Assembly (NCBI GenBank): GCA_049965515.1
Contig: JBMFWG010000070.1
Location: 1 to 5,898, forward strand
Length of the DNA: 5,898 nt
From: UBA4572 sp049965515
GTDB taxonomy: Bacteria > Nitrospirota > Leptospirillia > Leptospirillales > Leptospirillaceae
Direction: 5' to 3'
Shown here in pieces: positions 1-5,198 of the stretch. The position numbers and the translations under genes are program-made. Under the pieces are notes generated by a model. It was not told where the DNA came from, made no database searches, and saw nothing but the letters and a program-made list of their open reading frames with translations. Numbering within the stretch: the stretch's first letter is position 1; each line of letters begins with the position of its first letter.

Positions 1-22
1 CGGCTTAGTCCGCCGTCGGAAT

Positions 23-67
23 CCCCTTCCTTTCCGCTTCTGCGGCGAGCGAAGCGAGAGGAAGGGG
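23..67. repeat. Imperfect inverted repeat, arms of about 17 nt
   Basis: CCCCTTCCT (23-31) pairs perfectly with AGGAAGGGG (59-67), and CGCTTC (35-40) pairs with GAAGCG (51-56). The loop is 10 nt (41-50), with a small internal loop at 32-34/57-58. The palindrome sits exactly where the SDR-like reading frame stops resembling the family. It may be a lesion or insertion that broke the gene, or it may have disturbed sequencing. No T-tract follows, so it is not a typical terminator. Confidence 0.7.
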
Positions 68-250
68 AGGATGTCAATCTCTGTCGATAAATCCGGGACG
101 GATGGCAACCGCCATGCGTAAAACAGCATTTCCGGATGAAGACCCGGCGACCTTGCCCTCTCCCTCATCCATAGCCCAAAAGGTCGGGACCTTTTGCCTG
201 ACTCTCATTGAAGGAGCGGGTCGGACCTACAACGGGAAGGCCCTGACCGT

Positions 251-255
251 GGAGG
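251..255 (+). promoter_or_regulatory. RBS that decides the TTG start of the MDR oxidoreductase
   Basis: GGAGG lies 7 nt before TTG 263, inside the last codons of the SDR-like frame. This supports initiation at TTG, where the protein begins MKAVVLTG as expected for the family. The stop/start overlap TTGA suggests translational coupling. Confidence 0.75.
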
Positions 256-262
256 ACATTTC

Positions 263-1330
263 TTGAAAGCTGTTGTTTTGACAGGAGAAAAAGGGGTCGG
301 GGGAATCGTGCTTGAAGAGCGACCTGCTCCGACTCCCGGGCCGGGCGAAGTCAGGATACGGATGCGGGCTCATACCCTCAATCACATCGATATCTGGGTT
401 CTTTCGGGCTCTCCTGCCTATAGGGTTCCATCTCCCCATATCATGGGATCGGAGGGGGTCGGAACGGTGGAGTCTCTTGGTGTTGGTGTGGACCCCCTTC
501 TGGGCCTCTCGCCGGGTCAGACAGTTGCTATTAGCCCAGGTCAAGGGTGTCTGGTCTGCGAGCTTTGCAGGAGCGGATCAGAGTCTCTTTGTTCCTCCTA
601 CAGGGTCTTGGGGGGCCACCTTCCTGGGATTTTTTCTGAGCTGGTCTGCCTGCCGGCTTCCCGCCTCATTCCTGTTCCTGATGGGATCGATGCCCTTTCC
701 GCTTCTGCCGTTACACTTGCCGGAGCGACAGCTCATCAGGCACTCGTTGTCAGAGGGGTTGCGAAGCCTGGAGAAAAATGGCTTGTCGTGGGTGCCAGCG
801 GGGGGGTGGGGCATCTGGCCTGTCTTTTAGGAACGGCCCTTAAAATCGAGATGGTGGGGACTTATGGACCCGAAAAGAAACGGGAGCCTCTGAGTGCAAG
901 GTTAGAGATTCCTCTCGTGTCTCATGAGGCGGCTGATTGGACCGATAGACTCAGGGAGTCGAGCGGACAGCCTTTCGACGGAGTTCTTGATACAGTAGGC
1001 GGAGCGACAATCCCAAGAGTTCTTCCTTTTCTTCGAAAAGGAGGAAGAGCTGTTGTTGTGGGGGAAACGACAGGAGCCCAGACCCAATTTCCAACTCGAG
1101 AGCTTTTTGGAAGACAGCTGTCCCTTCACGGAGTCTATCTGGCGCATAGAATGGATATCGTGGCAATGCTCGGATGGTTGTCTCGCAGTGCGTTTCTTCC
1201 CATCGTTTCTTCCGTCGGACCCCTTGAATCTGTCATCCCTCTGCGAGAGGCGTATCAGAGAATGATTGACCGGGATTTTGTAGGAAAGATCGGCTTCGTT
1301 TGGGATTTGAAAGAGGGAGAAAAGGCATGA
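263..1330 (+). CDS. Medium-chain dehydrogenase/reductase (Zn-type alcohol dehydrogenase-like / quinone oxidoreductase family)
   Basis: This 355-aa protein, a normal length for the family, probably catalyses NAD(P)(H)-dependent oxidation or reduction in the cytoplasm. The substrate cannot be named. The GroES-like N-terminal domain (about 1-130) has NHIDIWV (40-46) and PHIMGSEGVGTV (58-69). A structural-zinc lobe has four cysteines at 96, 99, 102 and 110 in CxxCxxC-x7-C spacing. The Rossmann domain carries VVGASGGVG (175-183) for the dinucleotide, and FVGKIGFVW (339-347) closes the protein as in relatives. The position that holds the catalytic-zinc Cys in classical alcohol dehydrogenases is Asn40, as in quinone oxidoreductases and the NHxD-type ADH-like subgroup. 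Catalytic zinc is therefore doubtful while structural zinc is likely. The TTG start follows GGAGG and overlaps the SDR-like stop. The stop overlaps the next ATG (ATGA, 1327-1330). Family assignment is secure; reaction is unknown. Confidence 0.9.
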   Translation: MKAVVLTGEKGVGGIVLEERPAPTPGPGEVRIRMRAHTLNHIDIWVLSGSPAYRVPSPHIMGSEGVGTVESLGVGVDPLLGLSPGQTVAISPGQGCLVCELCRSGSESLCSSYRVLGGHLPGIFSELVCLPASRLIPVPDGIDALSASAVTLAGATAHQALVVRGVAKPGEKWLVVGASGGVGHLACLLGTALKIEMVGTYGPEKKREPLSARLEIPLVSHEAADWTDRLRESSGQPFDGVLDTVGGATIPRVLPFLRKGGRAVVVGETTGAQTQFPTRELFGRQLSLHGVYLAHRMDIVAMLGWLSRSAFLPIVSSVGPLESVIPLREAYQRMIDRDFVGKIGFVWDLKEGEKA

Positions 1331-2166
1331 ATCGAAAAAGGTTCGCATCCGGTGTGATCCTGACGACAATGCTTGTCATAATATCGGGTTGCGATCTCCC
1401 TTTCGTTCAGAAATTTATGGCAGGTGTTCATAAGGAAAACCAGGATGACACCCGCTTCGCCAAAGAGTCGTCTGAATTCAACGAGCTGATCCGAGATAAC
1501 CGGTTTCGCAAAGCACTGGCTTGGACCCAAAAGTGGGAAAAGGTTCGGGATCTGTCAAATGCCAATCGGAAAAAGGTTTTAAAAGATCAGCAGACAGTTC
1601 GGATGCTTGGTGCGGCCTATTATCTTGGGGTTGCCAGGGAACGAAGTCGAAGGAAGCGCTTTCATGGGGCGCTTGATGCCCTTCGTATTGCTCGTACATT
1701 TACTCCTTCAGATCCGGTTCTTGTAGGCGAGATCCAAAAGGTCAAGGCCAGAATTATCGTTTCGGGGGAGGCGGGGCAGGATTGGGGCGAGGCAGTTCAG
1801 AAACTCCTTGCTCTCAAAAAAAGAAACCCCCAGGATCATACGATTGATCCTACTCTTGGATGGGCATACTCCAAGCTTGCCGAAAGTGAATACACGTCAG
1901 GTCGCCTCTCCTTGGCATTTCAGTTTACCCAGTCGGCCCTCGCTTACGATCCTGGCAATGAAGGCGCGGTCAGGCTAAAAGACCGCATCTCGCGCAGGGT
2001 CAGCCTTCTTGTGGAGAAGGCGGAAGCCGCCTACCGAAGAAAGGACTTTCTTGCGACTCGAGACAATCTTGCCCGAGCCCTGGAGATCGATCCTAAGAAC
2101 GAGAAGGCAAGGGAAGACTGGAAGATCCTTCAGAGGACCCCAACGGGTTTGGTTTCCAATCCCTAA
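1327..2166 (+). CDS. TPR-like repeat lipoprotein, envelope-anchored
   Basis: This 279-aa protein has a lipoprotein signal: MNRKR, a hydrophobic stretch at about 9-19, and lipobox I19-S20-G21-C22. It should be cleaved before Cys22 and lipid-anchored facing the periplasm. The mature part is helical. Two TPR-like units are visible at about 180-212 (LAESEYTSGRLSLAFQFTQS, then ALAYDPGN) and 227-260 (EAAYRRKDFLATRDNLARAL, then EIDPKN). A weaker one lies near 95-130 (HGALDALRIARTFTPSDP). Such proteins usually scaffold partners, and no enzymatic motif is seen. I chose ATG 1327 because it overlaps the dehydrogenase stop by 4 nt, follows a GAGGGAG Shine-Dalgarno site (1313-1319), and puts the signal peptide at the exact N-terminus. 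A longer in-frame start at 1300 would add nine residues that spoil the signal. Its partner is unknown. Confidence 0.85.
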   Translation: MNRKRFASGVILTTMLVIISGCDLPFVQKFMAGVHKENQDDTRFAKESSEFNELIRDNRFRKALAWTQKWEKVRDLSNANRKKVLKDQQTVRMLGAAYYLGVARERSRRKRFHGALDALRIARTFTPSDPVLVGEIQKVKARIIVSGEAGQDWGEAVQKLLALKKRNPQDHTIDPTLGWAYSKLAESEYTSGRLSLAFQFTQSALAYDPGNEGAVRLKDRISRRVSLLVEKAEAAYRRKDFLATRDNLARALEIDPKNEKAREDWKILQRTPTGLVSNP

Positions 2167-2182
2167 TTTCCCCTGGGTCAAT

Positions 2183-2199
2183 CCCCACCTCAGGTGGGG
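2183..2199. repeat. GC-rich hairpin, copy 1
   Basis: CCCCACC (2183-2189), loop TCA, GGTGGGG (2193-2199): a perfect 7-bp stem 16 nt after the lipoprotein stop. Only a short T run follows (2211-2214), so it is at best a weak terminator. It matches the hairpin at 2552-2570 in 14 of 17 positions, and two of the three differences are a compensatory base-pair change. Confidence 0.75.
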
Positions 2200-2385
2200 A
2201 ACTCACCAACTTTTGGGATTCCTGGAGTAGCGGAGTTCGCCGGACGTGGACACAGAAGGGATTGCAAAGCGGACGAAATCCAGAGGGAGTGCCATCGCAA
2301 ACCTTTCGAACATTAACAGAGGAAGATTCGGCTGGATCTGTGCAGGCTGGAACGACTTGTTTGCAGTCGCTGCGGTGTGTAACCG

Positions 2386-2415
2386 AGAACATAAAAGATC
2401 GATGGCTCGTATAAT
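2386..2415 (+). promoter_or_regulatory. Candidate sigma70-type promoter for the dapF-like leader
   Basis: A perfect TATAAT box lies at 2410-2415. The -35 region is poor: the best is AGAACA (2386-2391) at 18-nt spacing, and there is no TG extension. Transcription would begin near 2421-2423, giving a 5' leader of about 180 nt before ATG 2603. The stretch GGCTCGTATAATG (2404-2416) equals, from memory, the -10 region of the lacUV5 promoter; the flanks differ, so this is probably coincidence. Confidence 0.45.
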
Positions 2416-2481
2416 GCTAAATTCCGTGTTGTGTCTGCCGGTGAAAAGCTTCGGATATGGGGCTGATCATAGTCGTTAACC

Positions 2482-2507
2482 TCCGTGCCCCTTTTCGGAG
2501 GGGCGGA
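2482..2507 (+). terminator. UUCG hairpin: possible attenuator or weak terminator
   Basis: GCCCCTT (2487-2493), TTCG tetraloop, GAGGGGC (2498-2504), extended below by TCC/GGA (2482-2484 with 2505-2507) around a two-base bulge. GATCAT (2465-2470) could pair with ATGATC (2507-2512) as an outer stem. A short TTTT follows at 2513-2516, weak for an intrinsic terminator. An upstream GGGGC (2459-2463) can pair with the same GCCCC (2487-2491), giving a mutually exclusive fold as in attenuators and riboswitches. Function is inferred only. Confidence 0.4.
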
Positions 2508-2551
2508 TGATCTTTTAAACATGGCGCGTTGAGCGGCCTACTCTTTTGACG

Positions 2552-2570
2552 CCTCCACCTCGGGTGGAGG
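2552..2570. repeat. GC-rich hairpin, copy 2, upstream of the dapF-like RBS
   Basis: CCTCCACC (2552-2559), loop TCG, GGTGGAGG (2563-2570): an 8-bp perfect stem 16 nt before the Shine-Dalgarno site of the dapF-like gene. Its CCTCC, and another at 2480-2484, could also pair with the GGAG of that RBS, so it might affect translation. It is the partner of the hairpin at 2183-2199. Confidence 0.75.
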
Positions 2571-2586
2571 GGCTAACTTACATCAC

Positions 2587-2592
2587 AGGAGA
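2587..2592 (+). promoter_or_regulatory. RBS that decides the dapF-like start
   Basis: AGGAGA, with GGAG ending 11 nt before ATG 2603, selects that ATG. Initiation there gives MKTDFVKGHGLGNDY, the normal N-terminus of the family. A longer in-frame TTG at 2546 would run through the 2552-2570 hairpin and is unlikely. Confidence 0.7.
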
Positions 2593-2602
2593 TCGGGAAT
2601 TT

Positions 2603-3460
2603 ATGAAGACGGATTTTGTAAAAGGCCATGGTTTAGGAAATGATTATATTGTCATGGTTGAAGGTGAGTCTCCGAAGATGACGGAGGCTAATATCCGACT
2701 TCTCTGCGACAGGAACTATGGCATCGGTTCCGACGGAATTCTTCTCTTGGGACAACAGACTCCGCCTTTTGGTCTCCGGATTTTCAATCCTGACGGTTCA
2801 GAAGCAGAAAAGAGTGGAAATGGTCTCAGGATTTTTTCCAAGTTTCTTTATGAGTATGGTTACGCCAAGGAAACCTCCTTCCCAATCGACACAAAGGGGG
2901 GACGTGTGAGTTCGAGGGTGACTGTCGATGCGGATGGCCGGGTCACGGCCGTAAAGGTTGACATGGGGCGATATTCTTTCAATCCCTCAGATGTGGGAAT
3001 CCCCGGCCGATCAACTCCAATGATTGAAGAAGTCCTTCGTCTTGAGGACGGAACCGAGATCCGTGGATCGGCCGTCTCCGTGGGGAATCCTCACTTTGTG
3101 TTTTTTGTGGAGAAGGTCGACGAGAGTTTTATACGCGAAAAAGGACGCATGATCGAGAACAATACGATGTTCCCGAAGCGGATCAATACCCAGATGGTCC
3201 AAGTTATTGGCAAGAATGAGATCGAGATCAGAATATGGGAGCGAGGTGCCGGATACACCCTGGCTTCGGGAAGCAGTTCATGTGCGGCCGCAACCTGCGC
3301 GGTACATCTCGGTCGGGTCCAGAGTCCTGTTCGAGTTCATATGCCCGGAGGAGTTCTTGCTATCGAAGTCGATGCCAATCAAGAAATTCGAATGGAGGGA
3401 CCTGTCGAGGAGGTCATGACAGGTTATCTCTCTTTCGACTTGAAAAAGAGACTTGATTAA
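2603..3460 (+). CDS. dapF-like: DapF-fold protein (annotatable as diaminopimelate epimerase) with both catalytic Cys replaced by Ser
   Basis: This 285-aa protein has the usual DapF length and all landmarks: KGHGLGNDYIVM (7-18), GIGSDGILLL (40-49), FNPDGSEAE (61-69), SGNGLRIF (71-78), VSVGNPHFV (158-166), WERGAGYTLASGSSSCAAA (212-230) and the closing GPVEEV. True DapF converts LL- to meso-diaminopimelate in lysine and peptidoglycan synthesis with a two-cysteine acid/base pair, in CGNG and ACGTG contexts. Here those positions are Ser71 (AGT, 2813-2815) and Ser222 (TCG, 3266-3268). The nearby non-catalytic Cys227 is kept, so the alignment is not in doubt. The fold and substrate-site residues remain, but a classical two-thiol epimerase mechanism is not available. 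Cys-to-Ser/Thr changes in the related proline racemase family accompany dehydratase activity, so a different reaction or ligand role is possible. It has its own leader, and its stop lies 3 nt from a convergent gene with no terminator between. Family certain; epimerase activity uncertain. Confidence 0.9.
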   Translation: MKTDFVKGHGLGNDYIVMVEGESPKMTEANIRLLCDRNYGIGSDGILLLGQQTPPFGLRIFNPDGSEAEKSGNGLRIFSKFLYEYGYAKETSFPIDTKGGRVSSRVTVDADGRVTAVKVDMGRYSFNPSDVGIPGRSTPMIEEVLRLEDGTEIRGSAVSVGNPHFVFFVEKVDESFIREKGRMIENNTMFPKRINTQMVQVIGKNEIEIRIWERGAGYTLASGSSSCAAATCAVHLGRVQSPVRVHMPGGVLAIEVDANQEIRMEGPVEEVMTGYLSFDLKKRLD

Positions 3461-3463
3461 AGG

Positions 3464-3619
3464 TTATTGTCTGAGAAAGTCGTAATGTTGGAGGTGATAG
3501 AGGGTCATTCCGATAATTCCTCCAAATATCAGAAAAATGGGAATCAGGATCCATGGAAGAGGAATCCTGATATCACCCTTTCCGCTCTTCGGGTCTTCTG
3601 GGTCGAATTCGTCAGACAT
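3464..3619 (-). CDS. Small single-pass membrane protein, 51 aa, unknown function
   Basis: On the minus strand, ATG at 3619-3617 runs to TAA at 3466-3464. A good Shine-Dalgarno GAGGTG (3632-3627) sits 7 nt before the start. The N-terminal tail is acidic, MSDEFDPEDPKSGKGD (1-16). It is followed by one hydrophobic segment, about 19-40 (IPLPWILIPIFLIFGGIIGM, then TL), and a short polar end YHLQHYDFLRQ. The charge pattern is compatible with either topology; I would guess a cytoplasmic N-terminus less confidently. It begins 32 nt after the stop of the GGDEF-like gene, so the two are probably co-transcribed and the small protein may be its membrane partner. It ends 3 nt from the convergent dapF-like stop. 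I do not recognise the family. The good RBS, the coherent membrane segment and the operon position argue that it is real. Confidence 0.75.
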   Translation of the reverse strand: MSDEFDPEDPKSGKGDIRIPLPWILIPIFLIFGGIIGMTLYHLQHYDFLRQ

Positions 3620-3626
3620 TGTGATA

Positions 3627-3632
3627 CACCTC
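3627..3632 (-). promoter_or_regulatory. RBS of the small membrane protein
   Basis: GAGGTG on the minus strand, 7 nt before ATG 3619, lies in the 32-nt gap after the upstream gene's stop. It is the main evidence for translation of this short gene. Confidence 0.65.
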
Positions 3633-3651
3633 ATGAAAGCTTTACTTATCG

Positions 3652-4962
3652 TTAAGGTTTGTCTTCCGAAGGTTGTAGTGGCTGGGACTCTTTCCGGAGA
3701 AAGACACTTCTCATTAAATTCATGGGACCTTTTTCCGCCTCGGGGAAGGAAAGTGTTCCCATTGTGACAAGATGGGCAAAGTCTCTATCACCACCAAGAA
3801 GCATATCTTCCACTCTCTCGACGAGTCCCTGCACACTTGCTGCCTTCATTCCCGGGAGGATAAGGAGATACTCCCGGGGAGTGATATGGGCAATTTCGTC
3901 ATAGTAACGCAGGATCTTCCTGATCTTCATCATGAGAAGCTGATGATTTGCGAGGTCAATCTTTATCCCGATAAGGCCAAATCCCATTCCGGATGAGCGA
4001 TACTCTTCGATGAGGGATTCAAGGAGTAAAAGGGCCTCTCGCCTGTCCAGGAATCCTGACTCGGGTTCTCGGGCAACGGGATCAAGGTCCCCAAGGTTAA
4101 TCCGGATCTGGAAAAGCCCCTGAGAGAGCTCTTGTGCTTTCGTCTGGAATTTGCTGAGACCAGGAAGTTCTCGCTTCAAGGCCTCTGGACGGAATAAGCG
4201 TATCTTGCCAAAGAAAGACCGGTTGGCCAGGATGGGAAAGTCTGCCCAATACCCACCCTGCGTGCTGTTTCTGGCGAATTGGATTCTTCTAAAAGGAAAG
4301 AGTGTCTGGGTTTCTTCTGCCGGAAGAATGGAGGCCGTGAGCCGTGAGGGGGTCTGTGGGGAGCGGTGGATTCTCCAAAATCTTGCTTCCGGTCCCCACG
4401 AGGGAGTTTTTGTGAGAATGATTTCGGCTTTGGAAGCGTGTGAGTCCTGGGCAATCTCCGAGCGAAAAAACTGGTCTATCAGGATTTCGTCCTGAATATT
4501 TCGGATAATTGCTCGGGCTTGGGTCTTGATGCGATTGGCCAAGAGAAGCATTCCCTCTTTTTCTCCCTCGCTGGCCTTTTCGGTCAGGAGTTCGAGAAAG
4601 AAGGGGTCATCTCCTGATGTTTTCTCCGTTGGGACCCTTAAAAGGAGGCGTTCTCCGCCTGTCTCTCCGGGCAGGACAATCATTGAGGGGCCTGGAGAGG
4701 ATGTGGAAAACCATGTCCAGAATCGTCCTTTCGTCTCTCCTGTCAGATCCACCGCATTTCTATTGGCAAAGTCGCTTAGGGAAAAACGTGGAAATGAGGC
4801 TCTTTCCAGTCCCCACCGCTTGATGAAGGCGTTGTTGGCCAGAATCATATGGTCTCGGGAGAGAAAGAGCGCGAAAGAAAGACTTGACCCGGAAAGAAGG
4901 GCGTCAATTTCCAGGAGGGGATCATTGAGGCTCAAAAGGGCAGGGCGTACAAGAAGCTCCAT
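3652..4962 (-). CDS. PAS-like sensor protein with a degenerate GGDEF domain
   Basis: This 436-aa protein has no signal peptide or membrane segment, so it is probably cytoplasmic. Residues about 15-60 (LLSGSSLSFALFLSRDHMIL, then ANNAFIKRWG) look like a PAS sensor start. The middle, about 135-290, is helical and mixed and may be a linker or GAF-like part. The C-terminal region, about 302-420, follows the GGDEF pattern: GFLDRREALLLLESL (303-317), FGLIGIKID (328-336), LRYYDEIAHI (351-360), EYLLILPG (364-371) and LVTMGTLSFPEA (398-409). The catalytic GGDEF signature, expected after DEIAHI, reads TPREY. Synthesis of c-di-GMP is therefore not expected; a structural or nucleotide-sensing role is inferred. 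ATG 4962 is supported by AAGGA (4976-4972) 9 nt upstream. It is followed by the small membrane protein gene. Divergent from the gene at 5199. Domain calls are by eye; PAS is the least certain. Confidence 0.75.
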   Translation of the reverse strand: MELLVRPALLSLNDPLLEIDALLSGSSLSFALFLSRDHMILANNAFIKRWGLERASFPRFSLSDFANRNAVDLTGETKGRFWTWFSTSSPGPSMIVLPGETGGERLLLRVPTEKTSGDDPFFLELLTEKASEGEKEGMLLLANRIKTQARAIIRNIQDEILIDQFFRSEIAQDSHASKAEIILTKTPSWGPEARFWRIHRSPQTPSRLTASILPAEETQTLFPFRRIQFARNSTQGGYWADFPILANRSFFGKIRLFRPEALKRELPGLSKFQTKAQELSQGLFQIRINLGDLDPVAREPESGFLDRREALLLLESLIEEYRSSGMGFGLIGIKIDLANHQLLMMKIRKILRYYDEIAHITPREYLLILPGMKAASVQGLVERVEDMLLGGDRDFAHLVTMGTLSFPEAEKGPMNLMRSVFLRKESQPLQPSEDKP

Positions 4963-5004
4963 GGGGTGCGGTCCTTGTCGAGAAGTCGGTCAAGCCATCC
5001 TTAG

Positions 5005-5019
5005 GCGACGAAATGTCGC
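5005..5019. repeat. Short palindrome, possible operator
   Basis: GCGAC (5005-5009), spacer GAAAT, GTCGC (5015-5019): a perfect 5-bp inverted repeat about 43 nt upstream of the GGDEF-like start. Its size suits a dimeric repressor site, but it could arise by chance. Confidence 0.3.
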
Positions 5020-5069
5020 ATGAAAAAGGATGAAGAGCTCGATGCCTGACTTTACCACGAGAGAAACGG

Positions 5070-5099
5070 TTGAAGGAAGCCGCAGGAAATGTGTATCAT
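5070..5099 (+). promoter_or_regulatory. Candidate sigma70 promoter for the 104-aa gene
   Basis: TTGAAG (5070-5075), 18-nt spacer, TATCAT (5094-5099). Transcription would start near 5106, giving a leader of about 93 nt before ATG 5199. The match is fair, with four of six -35 bases and five of six -10 bases. Confidence 0.4.
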
Positions 5100-5184
5100 C
5101 AAAACCAATCAGAATTCAGTTCGGAAATCTGGCCGACCCTAGATTGAAGGGAGAGCTGTCAAGAGTTCCGAGGAGCAGGAACAC

Positions 5185-5190
5185 AGGAGG
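5185..5190 (+). promoter_or_regulatory. Strong RBS of the 104-aa gene
   Basis: AGGAGG, a near-perfect Shine-Dalgarno site, lies 8 nt before ATG 5199. It fixes the start and suggests efficient translation. Confidence 0.8.
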
Positions 5191-5198
5191 ATCGACGG

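Larger units (their letters stand above)
1..266 (+). pseudogene. C-terminal remnant of a YciK-like short-chain dehydrogenase, apparently decayed
   Basis: The frame ending at TGA 264-266 encodes a recognisable SDR C-terminus. It contains INPGRMATAMR, then AFPDEDPATL, PSSIA and YNGKALTV, which matches the PG-x-x-x-T-x-MR...EDP...P layout of YciK-type dehydrogenases. Upstream in the same frame, SSAVGIPF followed by SASAASEA resembles the SDR serine strand and the YxxxK helix. The catalytic Tyr and Lys positions read Ser and Glu there, and about 11 residues seem to be missing before INPG. A TAG at 6-8 interrupts the frame, at a place where TCG (Ser) would fit. The only downstream ATG in this frame (102) would give just 54 residues without the cofactor-binding half. 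I infer a pseudogene. Sequencing or assembly error around the inverted repeat at 23-67 is the main alternative. The gene start lies before the window. Its stop overlaps the next start (TTGA), so it belonged to the same operon. Confidence 0.55.
2167..2602 (+). other. Long non-coding intergenic region / putative structured leader of the dapF-like gene
   Basis: These 436 nt hold no convincing gene on either strand. The short open frames lack ribosome binding sites and protein-like composition. Visible elements are a GC-rich hairpin at 2183-2199, a long-range pairing GATTGCAAA (2260-2268) with TTTGCAGTC (2360-2368), a TATAAT box at 2410-2415, a UUCG hairpin at 2482-2507, a second GC-rich hairpin at 2552-2570, and the dapF-like RBS. 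I compared it by eye with remembered signatures of tmRNA, RNase P RNA, SRP RNA, 6S RNA, T-box, lysine, SAM and c-di-GMP riboswitches, and none matched. It may be a regulated leader, a small RNA gene, or a decayed palindrome-ended element. Confidence 0.6.
4963..5198. promoter_or_regulatory. Divergent intergenic region
   Basis: These 236 nt separate the minus-strand GGDEF-like gene from the plus-strand gene at 5199. Visible are a plus-strand promoter candidate at 5070-5099, a 15-nt palindrome at 5005-5019, and the RBS of each gene. No clear minus-strand promoter was found. An open frame from 5030 has no usable RBS and overlaps the next start, so it was not called. Confidence 0.5.

Noticed and set aside
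902..1369. 155-codon minus-strand open frame
   Set aside because: It is antisense to the dehydrogenase and has Ser/Arg/Lys-rich, non-protein-like composition.
2463..2470. Hammerhead or tmRNA-like string around GGGGCTGATCA
   Set aside because: The hammerhead core CTGATGA and partner GAAA are absent, as are the tmRNA TTCGA and tag-coding features.
2246..2479. 77-codon plus-strand frame in the dapF-like leader
   Set aside because: It has a GTG start without an RBS, no recognisable motif, and would contain the TATAAT box.
3543..3571. 8-bp inverted repeat ATCAGGAT/ATCCTGAT as a terminator for the dapF-like gene
   Set aside because: The 13-nt loop and lack of a following T-tract make it poor, and it is explained by similar codons within the small membrane protein gene.
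3467..3655. 62-codon plus-strand frame after the dapF-like gene
   Set aside because: It starts at TTG without an RBS and is antisense to the better-supported small membrane protein gene.
4526..5023. 165-codon plus-strand open frame
   Set aside because: It lies antisense within the GGDEF-like gene and its upstream region, is very rich in Arg and Ser, and has no family resemblance or RBS.
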